Shown: in pieces, positions 18,363-27,309 of the stretch
Numbering within the stretch: the first letter of the stretch is position 1
Layout of the letters: each line of letters starts with the position of its first letter
From: Acutalibacter sp.
Lineage (GTDB): Bacteria > Bacillota > Clostridia > Oscillospirales > Acutalibacteraceae
DNA: 64,000 nt
Direction: 5' to 3'
NCBI GenBank assembly: GCA_020025775.1
Contig: JAHHRN010000001.1
Span: forward strand, 62,001-126,000
The notes under the pieces: generated by a model
Databases searched by the model: none
Told to the model about the DNA's origin: nothing
What the model saw: the letters and a program-made list of their open reading frames with translations, nothing else
Position numbers and translations under genes: made by a program

Positions 18363-18451
18363 TTTAAAAGGAGCTTTCTTTCTTCCTATAGACTTTGCTA
18401 TTCTCTCCCCCGCTTTATAGGAGAAATGCAAGCTTTTTCACATGTAAAAGC

Positions 18452-18492
18452 AAAAAACTGGCTTCGCTAAAAAGCGGAGCCAGTTTTTTATT
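18452..18492. terminator. Bidirectional terminator between cupin and surface protein genes
   Basis: AAAAAACTGGCTTCGCT pairs with AGCGGAGCCAGTTTTTT (one mismatch) around a short A loop. Confidence 0.85.
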
Positions 18493-18548
18493 TCATGTTT
18501 CACTTTCTGCCATAGGGTCTTTAGCAGATAGAATACAGCGTTTAAGAA

Positions 18549-20570
18549 TTATTCTTCTTTGCTCTTCTTGTAAACCACTGCACCGGCAGCCACTGCGGCT
18601 ACTACTGCAAAGGCGAGCAATGCGCCAGCCTGTCTTACACCGGTCTTCGGGATGTCGGGGTTGGTGGTAATCGGGTCACCGTCGCCCTTATCGGAAGAGC
18701 CGCCGAAGATGCTGTCAAAAATGCCGGTGAAGTCCGGTGTCAATGCATCGAGACTACCGAAGAGCTTCTTGATAATATCCTGTACCATGCCGAGCAAGGT
18801 GAACTTGGGCGGATTGGGTGCGAGAATACTTAAGAAGGTTGCCATCGCCTTATCTGCGGAGGTTCTCTCAAGCTGATTCAGAATCTGCTCTGCGGCAAAG
18901 CGTTCTACGGAGCTTAAAGCTTCGTTGTTAGCAACGGCATCGCGCAGGGACTGAATATTGGTCGGGGAAGCGATTTCGTTATAAAGTAAGCGGAACAAAA
19001 CAACGAAAGCGTCGCAGGTATCGGGGTCGATGCCTAAACGGTAGAGGTTTTCAAAAGCAATGCTCTTTTTGGAAACCGCTGTACCGCAGCCGCTGATTTC
19101 TTTTACAAAGTTTACGAAGGTTGCTTCATCCTGCAAGAAAGAAAGCTTAATGCCGTTGACGTCAATTTCCTTGAGGGACGGAGAAATCATACCGAAAATA
19201 GCTTTTGCGGAAAGGTCCGGTGCCGGAATCGAAACTAATTTGATTTTAGAAAGCAATTTGCCAATCTGAGTAGATAAAAGATCGGTATCCAGCAAATAGC
19301 CGAGCTTGGGAAGTACGGTTAACAGGGTGTTTACCGGATTTTTAGCGAAAGTATCCACCAGGTTGAATACCGGAACTAAAATCGGACGGATGCGTGCATC
19401 CATGGCGGCATTTGCGCTGATTTTTGCAGCTTCCTGTACCTGTAAGGTGTATTCGTGAGAGGAAAGAACGCCTTCGGCATCGAGCATCTCGAATACGGGA
19501 ATCAAATCTTCATAAGCACCGTAGGTGTAAGTGCCCTTGGTGGTATTAATGGTGTTTTCAAAGGTCAAAAGTACAGTGATGATGGAAAGCGGACGGAAGA
19601 GTGCGGAAACGGCATCCATAAAGCCTTCCTTGTCGCCGTCCTGGAAGCCGAAGTCACCGTTTGCAACGGTTAAAGCATTCCAATCCTGACCGGCATTTTT
19701 AAGGGCGGTCACTGCACCTGCATATTTTTCTTCAGTTAAGCTCGAAGCAAGCTTGGACGGTGTAACCTTCAAAAGAATGGTAATCTCGGTCAGCTTCGGA
19801 TAAAGGGTCTGACAAAGTTTTACAACCATTTCATTGGTATAGAGCTTGCTGCCGATAACCGTGGAAAGATCCTGATTCTGATTAACCATAAGCAGGGTGC
19901 TATTTACGAAGCCTTCCAATTTCGGAAGTGCACGCTCTACCTTATCTCTGGAAACGCGGTTCGGATAGGTAACAACTGTTTTGTGGTAAACGGAAAGATC
20001 CGGCAAATCGGTGCTCGGAATGTTCGGACCGATGGCAGCCAAAATAGCCTGATACTTTGCCTTCACCTCTTTGGAAAGCTTACCTCTGTCGATGATGGAA
20101 AGGGCTTCATATAAAGGCTTTACCAAATCAATGTCGTTGTTGTCATAAGGCTCTGTTACCGTGTCCATAGCCTTTAAGAACTTATCGAGCGCTTCTGCAT
20201 TTCTGGGTGCTGCAGCCGCGGCGTTCTTGGGAAGCTCTTCTAAAATCTGGAAGCCGCCTTCTACAACCTCGCCCAAAGCCTTGGAGATGTCATTAAAAGC
20301 ATCGTCTAAATACTTTTTCGCTTCTTCTTTGGATTTGTCGGTGTTGGGGGTTGCATCCTCTGCCGGTTTGCTTTCGTTTTCCGGTTTGGATTCGGGTACA
20401 GGATTGGTGGTAAGCTCGTTTGCCAGTTCGGTGGTTAATTCGGTAACCACTTCTTCTGCGTTTTTCTCTGCTGCTTCTGCGGCAAAGGCAACAAGTCCTG
20501 TGCTAAAGCAAGACAGCGCAATCAGCAGGGAGAGTGTGAAGCTTAGCCCTTTCTTTACTCTTTTGTTCAT
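18549..20570 (-). CDS. Large secreted protein with IPKTG sortase motif
   Basis: The 673-residue protein has an N-terminal signal peptide (LSFTLSLLIALSCFSTGLVAFA), a Glu/Thr/Pro-rich linker (residues 35-75), about 500 residues of mostly helical sequence with no domain I recognise, and a C-terminal wall-sorting signal: IPKTG, a hydrophobic stretch of about 20 residues and KKSKEE. It should therefore be linked to the cell wall by a sortase. IPKTG deviates from LPXTG and may be used by a class D/E-like enzyme. No sortase gene is in the window. It is monocistronic. Confidence 0.8.
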   Translation of the reverse strand: MNKRVKKGLSFTLSLLIALSCFSTGLVAFAAEAAEKNAEEVVTELTTELANELTTNPVPESKPENESKPAEDATPNTDKSKEEAKKYLDDAFNDISKALGEVVEGGFQILEELPKNAAAAAPRNAEALDKFLKAMDTVTEPYDNNDIDLVKPLYEALSIIDRGKLSKEVKAKYQAILAAIGPNIPSTDLPDLSVYHKTVVTYPNRVSRDKVERALPKLEGFVNSTLLMVNQNQDLSTVIGSKLYTNEMVVKLCQTLYPKLTEITILLKVTPSKLASSLTEEKYAGAVTALKNAGQDWNALTVANGDFGFQDGDKEGFMDAVSALFRPLSIITVLLTFENTINTTKGTYTYGAYEDLIPVFEMLDAEGVLSSHEYTLQVQEAAKISANAAMDARIRPILVPVFNLVDTFAKNPVNTLLTVLPKLGYLLDTDLLSTQIGKLLSKIKLVSIPAPDLSAKAIFGMISPSLKEIDVNGIKLSFLQDEATFVNFVKEISGCGTAVSKKSIAFENLYRLGIDPDTCDAFVVLFRLLYNEIASPTNIQSLRDAVANNEALSSVERFAAEQILNQLERTSADKAMATFLSILAPNPPKFTLLGMVQDIIKKLFGSLDALTPDFTGIFDSIFGGSSDKGDGDPITTNPDIPKTGVRQAGALLAFAVVAAVAAGAVVYKKSKEE

Positions 20571-20905
20571 AGTGCAGGCCTCCTAAAGTCTAATAAGTTA
20601 TTCTACTAAGCTATTTTAATTATCTATATCTTTTTTAACATTTTCGAAATTTTTTTAGAATTTTTTCGGAACAAATTTTGAACATTTTGCAGGATTGTTA
20701 ACAATTAGACAATACTCCCGTCATTTATCTATTATATGCAGAAAGCATCCAAAAATAGCCGACTTTTGCATTCCCGTTTCTGTCCCTTTTTACGAAAATT
20801 TACAAAATTTTCTGGTTTTTTAAGTAGAAAAGCATTTTTCTTTTTTGAAGAAAATAAATTCTTCACTTTCTCGTCCCCCCGAAACGATTTAAAATCCATA
20901 TAAAG
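20571..20905. other. AT-rich intergenic region upstream of the surface protein gene
   Basis: About 335 bases with no credible gene. A frame on the minus strand (20732-20971) is Lys/Arg/Phe-rich, overlaps a terminator and lacks a ribosome site. A TTGTTAACAA palindrome lies at 20694-20703 and a TATAAT-like minus-strand box near 20733; the surface gene's promoter must be here but cannot be fixed. Confidence 0.5.
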
Positions 20906-20943
20906 CAAAAAGAACCGCCCGAAAAATCGAGCGGTTCTTTTTC
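20906..20943 (-). terminator. Intrinsic terminator of the SnoaL-like gene
   Basis: AGAACCGC/GCGGTTCT arms with an inner CGA/TCG pair; T-rich tail on the minus strand. Confidence 0.8.
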
Positions 20944-20961
20944 TTGTGTTCCGTATTTTTC

Positions 20962-21381
20962 TTAAAACCACAGTGTCTCTTCCTCACGAAAGTGCGGGGT
21001 CTCCCCCTCGCTGTACGGGTCATAACGATTTTCATTACAACCAAATTCCTTTAAAAAGGCAATCTGATTGTTTTCTGTCCACCGAACGAGTGTCAACCCG
21101 TCGAAGGCTTCGATACGCCCGTCATTCATCGTGTTTTTAAACTTCCATTCTACAATCGTTTGGTTTTCCTTATGAAAGAATTGCTGAATGTCCCATTGCA
21201 AAACGGTACCTCGTGTGTTCCATTCCGTGAACCACAGTTTGATTTTTTCTCTCCCGTGATACTCTGGTCCCCAGCTTTCTATATAGACTGCCTGCTTTTC
21301 AAAAATCTTGTCAATGCCCAAATCGCTTTTTTGCAGCCACATCGCAAACCAAAGTCGAATTATATCCTCTCGTTCGTCCAT
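20962..21381 (-). CDS. SnoaL-like / NTF2-fold protein
   Basis: The 139-residue protein looks like a SnoaL-like NTF2 fold: an N-terminal helix pair (DIIRLWFAMWLQKSDLGIDKIF), then YIESWGPEYHGREKIKLWF and a beta-rich half containing TIVEWKFKN. Such proteins are small cytosolic enzymes or binding proteins with no fixed function. ATG 21381 has AAGGAGAAG upstream and was preferred over the longer frame from 21402. It lies 36 bases downstream of the sugar-sensor lipoprotein gene on the same strand and may be read through from that operon. Confidence 0.72.
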   Translation of the reverse strand: MDEREDIIRLWFAMWLQKSDLGIDKIFEKQAVYIESWGPEYHGREKIKLWFTEWNTRGTVLQWDIQQFFHKENQTIVEWKFKNTMNDGRIEAFDGLTLVRWTENNQIAFLKEFGCNENRYDPYSEGETPHFREEETLWF

Positions 21382-21417
21382 AACACTTCTCCTTAAAGCC
21401 AAGCTTTTTACACCGCT

Positions 21418-22383
21418 TCACTGAAAGCGAAACAGGAGTTTTTGATTTTCTTCGTCGAACATGTTTTCTTTGGTAATCAGGGAAGCTTGGGTATAGACGG
21501 TCATTTCCGTGGCGTTGCCCTCAATCAAATCCACGGCGTGCTGAATGCCAAGATAACCGATAGCGAAAGGATTCTGCACAATCAAAGCATCCATTTCGCC
21601 GGATTCCAGCATGCCGATAGAAACGATATTGGAATCGAAGCCGACCGCGTGGATTTTATCGCCGAGCGCCAGCTTCTCAATGGCATTGCCGATGCCGAGC
21701 GTCATAAACTCATTAAAGCCGACCAGCACATTGATTTTCGGGTAGTTGGTCAGCAAATGGATTGCGCCGCTTGTAGCGCTTTCCACACTGCTGTCCACAT
21801 TCAAAACCGCAACGACTTCTGCGTTTTCTACATTTTTAATATAGTTTTTAAAGCCCTCTTCGCGGCGTTGTCCATTTTCGGTTGCACCGTCGCAGTTAAT
21901 AATACCGATGGCAATATTTTGCCCTGTTGGAACGCTCTGCACTGCCGCCTGCGCCGCCGTTTCGCCGGCGGCAACATTATCTGTGCCGATGAACATATTC
22001 ACTGCCGAGGAACGCACGGTACTGTCAATCGCCACAACCTTAACGCCTCTTTGTGCCGCAGAAGTAACGGCACTTGCACAGCGGTCATAATCGATCGCAG
22101 AAAGCACAATCGCATCCACACCGCGGCTTACGGCGTTTTCTATCATTTGATTTTGCGCTGTATAATCCTCTTCGTTTTGCGGACCCTCAAAGGTTACGGA
22201 AACATTGTATTCCGTTGCCGCCGCAGTGACGCCCTTTTTAACGGTCTGCCAAAACTCCGAATTTTGTGATTTCACAATGACGGCAATTTGTTTTTTCGAC
22301 TGAAAAGAGCGACCCGTGCAGGCACTGAGTTCCAGCACCAGCAACGCGCAAAGAAGGAGACACAGCCAAGATTTATGCTTCAT
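21418..22383 (-). CDS. Sugar-binding lipoprotein of a three-gene sensing cassette
   Basis: The 321-residue protein has a lipoprotein signal (LLLCALLVLELSAC, Cys at about residue 22) and a Peripla_BP_4 domain (IAVIVKSQNSEFWQTVKKGV, HAVGFDSN). It overlaps the histidine kinase gene by 11 bases, and no permease follows it, so it is probably a sensor subunit rather than a transport component. XylFII working with LytS/YesN in Clostridium beijerinckii is the known precedent for such an arrangement. It belongs to the ribose/galactose binding class; the ligand is unknown. Confidence 0.82.
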   Translation of the reverse strand: MKHKSWLCLLLCALLVLELSACTGRSFQSKKQIAVIVKSQNSEFWQTVKKGVTAAATEYNVSVTFEGPQNEEDYTAQNQMIENAVSRGVDAIVLSAIDYDRCASAVTSAAQRGVKVVAIDSTVRSSAVNMFIGTDNVAAGETAAQAAVQSVPTGQNIAIGIINCDGATENGQRREEGFKNYIKNVENAEVVAVLNVDSSVESATSGAIHLLTNYPKINVLVGFNEFMTLGIGNAIEKLALGDKIHAVGFDSNIVSIGMLESGEMDALIVQNPFAIGYLGIQHAVDLIEGNATEMTVYTQASLITKENMFDEENQKLLFRFQ

Positions 22384-24109
22384 TGTCAGGCTCCTTTCTG
22401 AGTTTCGGCATGCGGACGGTCACTTTCGTGCCGACGTCTAATTCGCTTTCAATCTGCAAGCCGTATTTTTCGCCGAAGTAAATTTTCAGTCGGTCATCTA
22501 CGTTTTTAACGCCGATACCGCCGGAATCGCTTCTGTCTTTCGAGAGAATCTTTTTGCACTGTTCTTCCGTCATACCCACGCCGTTATCTTCTACGATAAT
22601 CAGCACGTCGCCGTCCTCGGATTCCTGCACTGTGATGTGGATTTCACCCTCATCTACCATGCGGTCGATGCCGTGATAAATCGCATTTTCAATGAGCGGC
22701 TGAATGGTAATTTTATTGCAAAGACAATCTTCCAATTCTTCGTCCACACGGAACGTATAGGAGAACTGATTTCTGTAACGGAAGCTTTGAATAATCAAAT
22801 AACTCTGCGCATGCTGAATTTCATCTTTGATTTTAATAAATTCATGACCGCGGCTGATACTGATGCGGAACAATTTCGCGAGTGCGCCGACCATTTTTAC
22901 GGCATCGGCATCGTTGCCCTGTTCACACATCCACTGAATAGAGTCGAGCGTATTATAAAGGAAATGCGGATTGATTTGCGCCTGCAAGGCTTTTAATTCC
23001 GTTTTCCTTAACACGATTTCTTCATTACGGACTTTTTCCATCAGTTCTTTGGTTCGCTTCACAAGGTGCTCGAACGAATCGTTCAAAATCTGTAGTTCCG
23101 CTACGGTCTGCTGCGGTGCTTTATATTCAAAAGTATCTGCCGCTTCTTCAAAGGCTTTCATGGCGCGTACGAGTTCACGTACCGGTGCATTTACGATTTT
23201 GGAAAACAGAAAAAGCATGATGACCGTAATCACGGCAGAGCAAGCCAAGGCAATCATAATACCAACAAGAATCTGTGTACGTCTTTCTAATCTTAATTCT
23301 TCGGTATAATGCACGCCCACAATACGCCAGCGGGCATCCTGCGTGGTTCGAATGGTATAAATTTTATCCTTTTCCGGATAGACACCGTCCTTCAGGCTCT
23401 GGATATTGGCGTTTGCCTCTTCCTTGAGTCCGGAATAAATCATCTGCTGCTGCGGATGATAGACGATATTGCCGTCGGCATCCATAATATAGCAATAGCC
23501 GTGTCTGCCGATGCCTACATGATCTATATATTTGGCGATTTCTGAGAATTTAAAGTCAATCGCGATATAGACGTTTTTGCCGTATAAGGGCTGAAATTCC
23601 TTTAGCGCAATCGTAACAACCCATGGATATTCGCCTTTAAACAGGTTATCGACATGGGGCGGCGTGAGAATATATTTTTCCGTCGTCGCATAAAGCGCCT
23701 TGTCAAACGAAAGGTCGCGACAGATTTTATCTTTAAAATTGCTGTTTTCCGAAACGCAATTTAAAATGTTGCCGTTTTCATCGTAAATCAGAATGGCATA
23801 AATATCGTTTTGAATTTCCGTTGTAACGGCAATATCGTTTCTGAAGGCTTCGATGCTTTCGCTTTTGTACATTTGCTCACTGATTTTCGAAAGCTTGTCT
23901 TTCATGCCGTCTAAGTAGTTATTGACGGCAATCGTGGATTGCGCCACCACCTGTTCCGAGCTGACGGTTGCATCGCGCAAAACCGAGCGGCTGTAAACGG
24001 CGGAAAACAGACCAACGCAGATAGCCACCGCCGCTGTAATAGCAATACCAACGAATACGATTGTCAGTGTGGAAAGCCGAACATTCTTTTTTGAAAATAT
24101 CTTTTTCAT
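22373..24109 (-). CDS. YesM/LytS-type sensor histidine kinase
   Basis: The 578-residue protein has a membrane segment at about 14-38, an extracellular double-Cache domain to about 275 (YCYIMDADGNIVYHPQ), a second membrane segment, a HAMP linker, a His_kinase box (LQAQINPHFLYNTLDSIQW, His382) and a HATPase domain (VEDNGVGMTEEQ). The start overlaps the response regulator's stop (ATGA). It probably detects the liganded lipoprotein encoded next, or the sugar directly, and phosphorylates the regulator encoded before it. Confidence 0.9.
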   Translation of the reverse strand: MKKIFSKKNVRLSTLTIVFVGIAITAAVAICVGLFSAVYSRSVLRDATVSSEQVVAQSTIAVNNYLDGMKDKLSKISEQMYKSESIEAFRNDIAVTTEIQNDIYAILIYDENGNILNCVSENSNFKDKICRDLSFDKALYATTEKYILTPPHVDNLFKGEYPWVVTIALKEFQPLYGKNVYIAIDFKFSEIAKYIDHVGIGRHGYCYIMDADGNIVYHPQQQMIYSGLKEEANANIQSLKDGVYPEKDKIYTIRTTQDARWRIVGVHYTEELRLERRTQILVGIMIALACSAVITVIMLFLFSKIVNAPVRELVRAMKAFEEAADTFEYKAPQQTVAELQILNDSFEHLVKRTKELMEKVRNEEIVLRKTELKALQAQINPHFLYNTLDSIQWMCEQGNDADAVKMVGALAKLFRISISRGHEFIKIKDEIQHAQSYLIIQSFRYRNQFSYTFRVDEELEDCLCNKITIQPLIENAIYHGIDRMVDEGEIHITVQESEDGDVLIIVEDNGVGMTEEQCKKILSKDRSDSGGIGVKNVDDRLKIYFGEKYGLQIESELDVGTKVTVRMPKLRKEPDNEA

Positions 24110-25698
24110 TGCTGCGGTCCTCTGTTGTTGCTTCTGACTTTATTCGGAGATTCGCCGTAGAACTTTTTAAAGCAGTAGCTGAAATAATGCTGGTCGCTAT
24201 AGCCGCACTTTTCGGCAACCTCTAAAATTTTCATCGTCGAGCAGACCAAAAGGTCATAGGCGGCTTTCATGCGTCGCTCCGTCACGAGCGCCACAAAGTT
24301 TTTCTTTTTCGTTTTCTTAATCAACGCACTCAAATAGTTCGGGCTGACCGCCAGTTCTTCGCTCACGCTCGTTAAAGAAAGGTCTTCGTTGCCGTATTCC
24401 GCATCAATAATCTGAATCACCTTATCGCAAAGGATTTCCGTATCGCGCTTTTGGTAATTGGCAATCACGTTTTTCGCGCAAACACAAAGGTCAATAAGCT
24501 CCGAGCGCATGACGCTTTCACTGCTGTAAGAGGTCATTCTGGTAAAAATGGAATTTGTGGCAATCAGCTCGGAAAGCGTGGATTTATCCGAAACCGCACT
24601 TACGGCGCGGTAAATGGTCGCTACAATCTGCATCACGAGCAAATCCGCATTTTCGGGCGTGCTCTGCTCATATAAGCCGTTGAGGAACGCCTCGAGTTCC
24701 TCTTTTTCGCCGACCTTCAAAAGCTGTTCCAGTTTAAATACATTTTTCTCCACGCGGTCCAATTCGAAAACGCTGTCGCGCTCCTGGTCATCAATGAAAC
24801 GGACTTCGCCTGCCCCGTCGGAGGTGTAGCGGCGAGCCGTTACCGCCTGCAAATACATAGCGGAGCATTCCGAAAGAGAATCCTCACAGCGACTGACACC
24901 AACGGTGCAGTTCTGTTCGAGCACGCGCTTCGAGCTTTGCACGATTTCACGAAGCGGCAGTTCGAGTGCCTGTCCCCTCGTTTCTTTTTCTAAGATGGCC
25001 AGTGTCACAATTCTGCCGTAGGCAAAAAAGCTTTCACTGTGTAAATAAGAAGAAAGAATATGCTGTACAAAGGCAATGTGGCTGTTATTGGTACAGCTGT
25101 CGCCCTGTTCGTTTTTAAATTTGGAAATAATCACGCAGAAATGCGCCTTGGAATCCTTTTCCAAAATGCCCAGCTCCACCGCTCGATTTCTCAGCTGCGT
25201 ATCATCCGGCATCTCTTCGGCACTACCCAGCATCAGCGGCAATAAAAACTCCGTTACCGAAAGCTTGTGCACGGTTTCGCTGAGGTTGGCTTCTTCGGGC
25301 GTCAAGATTTTTTGCAGACGCTCATCCATACGCACCCGAATGTTCAAAAGCTCCTTGGAAAGCTCCTCGGAGGAAATCGGTTTTAACAAATAGCTGATGA
25401 TATTATATTGTATAGCCGTCTGCGCGTATTCGAAGCTGTCATAGCCGCTTAAAATCACGATTTGGGTAATCGGGCGGATTTCGCGCACCTTCGCCGCCAG
25501 TTCAAGACCGGTAATCAGGGGCATTTTAATATCGGTGAAAATTAGGTCAGGCTCTAGCTTTTCAACAAGGTCCAAAGCTTCCACACCGTTTTCCGCTTCG
25601 CCGATGACTTCAAAGCCGGCAGAATGCCAATCCACTTTTTCAATCAGTGCACGGCGTTGATTCTGCTCGTCATCTACTACCAAAACTGTATAGCGCAT
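24106..25698 (-). CDS. YesN-type response regulator with AraC DNA-binding domain
   Basis: The 530-residue protein has a receiver domain (VLVVDDEQNQRRAL, acceptor Asp56 in IFTDIKMP, Lys in LLKPIS), a long linker domain (about 130-420) and two AraC helix-turn-helices at the C-terminus (LSLTSVSEELAVSPNYLSALIK, AEKCGYSDQHYFSYCFKKFYGESPNKVR). ATG 25698 follows GGGAGG; the longer open frame lacks one. It is divergent from mglB, whose promoter has a good -10 but poor -35, as expected for an activator target. Confidence 0.9.
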   Translation of the reverse strand: MRYTVLVVDDEQNQRRALIEKVDWHSAGFEVIGEAENGVEALDLVEKLEPDLIFTDIKMPLITGLELAAKVREIRPITQIVILSGYDSFEYAQTAIQYNIISYLLKPISSEELSKELLNIRVRMDERLQKILTPEEANLSETVHKLSVTEFLLPLMLGSAEEMPDDTQLRNRAVELGILEKDSKAHFCVIISKFKNEQGDSCTNNSHIAFVQHILSSYLHSESFFAYGRIVTLAILEKETRGQALELPLREIVQSSKRVLEQNCTVGVSRCEDSLSECSAMYLQAVTARRYTSDGAGEVRFIDDQERDSVFELDRVEKNVFKLEQLLKVGEKEELEAFLNGLYEQSTPENADLLVMQIVATIYRAVSAVSDKSTLSELIATNSIFTRMTSYSSESVMRSELIDLCVCAKNVIANYQKRDTEILCDKVIQIIDAEYGNEDLSLTSVSEELAVSPNYLSALIKKTKKKNFVALVTERRMKAAYDLLVCSTMKILEVAEKCGYSDQHYFSYCFKKFYGESPNKVRSNNRGPQQ

Positions 25699-25777
25699 AG
25701 TAAATCCTCCCATCTCGGAACCAAAGGGAAACAATTTTCTTTGCCGTTCCCCCAAAAAACAACAATATATCGTTTTT

Positions 25778-25806
25778 AGTTTAGCATTATCCCGAGCAAA
25801 AAGCAA
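25778..25806 (-). promoter_or_regulatory. Probable promoter of the sugar-sensing cassette
   Basis: Minus strand TTGCTT (25801-25806), 17 bp spacer, TAAACT (25778-25783). Confidence 0.42.
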
Positions 25807-26060
25807 TAAAAAAGCATAGCTGCCTCGGAGTCAAAGTGTAAAAGTCCACTTTTTACGTGTATTTTTTATACTTTTTTGCTAAAAGCGTAACTTTTCGGCA
25901 TAATTTTTTACACAAGATTTTTTAAAAAAACGCGAAAAAGCGGGAATTTTCCGTTCTTGTTTGTGCAAATCTCACGAAAGACGGCTTTTTTCGTTGTGTA
26001 TATTGCTAATTTGATTTTGGAACACATTAAAATTTTGTAAATTTTAAATAAAAAAATGCA

Positions 26061-26089
26061 TTTTAATCTACGGCCTCGGCAGGTATAAT
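26061..26089 (+). promoter_or_regulatory. Activator-dependent promoter of the mgl-type operon
   Basis: TATAAT at 26084-26089 is perfect, while the -35 position (26061-26066, TTTTAA) does not match. Two AAATTTT direct repeats lie upstream (about 26030-26046) and are candidates for YesN-type regulator binding. The rest of 25807-26060 is AT-rich with no gene. Confidence 0.5.
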
Positions 26090-26135
26090 CATAGCAACGA
26101 TAAAAGTTCGGAAACGAAAAAGGAGGAAATTTCTT

Positions 26136-27221
26136 ATGAAATTCAAAAAATGGTTAGCACTCGCACTCGCAGCTGTACTTACCTTGAGCTTCGCCGCTTG
26201 CAGTAACGGCGGTGGCGACGGAAGCGAAAAAGGAAGCGAAAAAGGTGGCGAAATTTCAGTATTCTATTATACCTATAGTGATACTTACATTTCCAGCGTT
26301 CGCGCTTCTATGGACAAGCTTTTAGAAGGCACAAAGCATAACAGCTATGATGCAAACGGCAACCAAACCACACAGACAGAACAGGTTACAACAGCTATTT
26401 CAAAAGGCTCCAAGATGTTGATTGTTAACGTTGTTGATACCGGTTCTAACGACGCCGCACAGAACATCGTTGAACAGGCAAGAACCGCAGACATCCCGGT
26501 TATCTTCTTCAACCGTTCCGTTGACGAATCCGTTGTAAGCAGCTATGACAAATGTGCATTCGTTGGTACCGACTACGAAATGGCAGGTCATATGCAGGGT
26601 CAAATGATCGGTGAATACCTCAAAGAGAACTACGATGCAGTTGACCTCAACAAAGACGGCAAAATCAGCTACGTAATGTTCAAAGGCCAAGAAGGCAACA
26701 TGGAAGCTATCGCTCGTACCCAGTTCGGCGTTGAGGATTGCAACAAGGTTCTCAAGGAAATCGGCAAACCCGACCTTACCTTCTACGATGCAGCAAACAC
26801 CAAAGGTTACCTCGTTGACCAGAACGGTCTTTGGTCCTCTTCCGCAGCAACCGACTACATGAACACCGTTCTTGCAAAGCACAGCCAAGCAAACAACAAC
26901 ATGATTGAGCTCGTTATTGCAAACAACGATGATATGGCTCTCGGCGCAATCTCCGCATTACAGACCGCTGGCTACAACAACGGCACCGGCACAACCATTC
27001 CGGTATTCGGCGTTGATGCAACCGACGCAGCAAAGGCAGCTATCGCAAAGAAGGAAATGGTTGGTACCATTAAGCAGGATGCTGAAGGTATGGCAAATGC
27101 TATCGTAACCATGGCTAAGAACTTTGTAGACGGCAAAGACAAGTTTGACGGCATTGCAGCTGAAAACGTAGTTGGCACATGGCGTATAAACATTCCTTAC
27201 GCAACCTACACCGGCGAATAA
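26136..27221 (+). CDS. mglB: Galactose/methyl-galactoside-type binding lipoprotein
   Basis: The 361-residue protein has a lipoprotein signal (LTLSFAAC, Cys at about residue 22), a Gly/Ser/Glu linker and a Peripla_BP_4 domain. The calcium loop of MglB is present (DLNKDGKISYVMFKGQ), together with VIANNDDMALGAI and PVFGVDATDAA. It captures galactose, glucose or a related sugar for the MglA/MglC transporter encoded next. AAGGAGG supports the start. In E. coli MglB also serves chemotaxis; no chemotaxis genes are seen here. Confidence 0.88.
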   Translation: MKFKKWLALALAAVLTLSFAACSNGGGDGSEKGSEKGGEISVFYYTYSDTYISSVRASMDKLLEGTKHNSYDANGNQTTQTEQVTTAISKGSKMLIVNVVDTGSNDAAQNIVEQARTADIPVIFFNRSVDESVVSSYDKCAFVGTDYEMAGHMQGQMIGEYLKENYDAVDLNKDGKISYVMFKGQEGNMEAIARTQFGVEDCNKVLKEIGKPDLTFYDAANTKGYLVDQNGLWSSSAATDYMNTVLAKHSQANNNMIELVIANNDDMALGAISALQTAGYNNGTGTTIPVFGVDATDAAKAAIAKKEMVGTIKQDAEGMANAIVTMAKNFVDGKDKFDGIAAENVVGTWRINIPYATYTGE

Positions 27222-27239
27222 GCCAAAACAAAACCAAAC

Positions 27240-27272
27240 AACAGCAGCCGTGCAGCGCGTGCGGCTGCTGTT
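27240..27272 (+). other. Intercistronic hairpin between mglB and mglA
   Basis: AACAGCAGCCG and CGGCTGCTGTT form a perfect 11-bp stem with an 11-base loop and no T-tract. Such hairpins after a binding-protein gene commonly stabilise the upstream mRNA, so that binding protein outnumbers the ATPase. Confidence 0.65.
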
Positions 27273-27309
27273 TAATGAAAAACTAAACTAGCAGACAGGA
27301 GACAGTTTC

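Noticed and set aside
20732..20971. Minus-strand frame rich in Lys, Arg and Phe
   Set aside because: It overlaps the SnoaL gene's end and its terminator, has no ribosome site, and looks like a chance frame in AT-rich DNA.
21442..22269. Long plus-strand frame of 275 codons opposite the sensor lipoprotein
   Set aside because: It is the antisense shadow of a clear Peripla_BP_4 gene, with no ribosome site and no plausible protein features.
26400..26888. Minus-strand frame of 162 codons inside mglB
   Set aside because: Antisense shadow of a well-supported gene.
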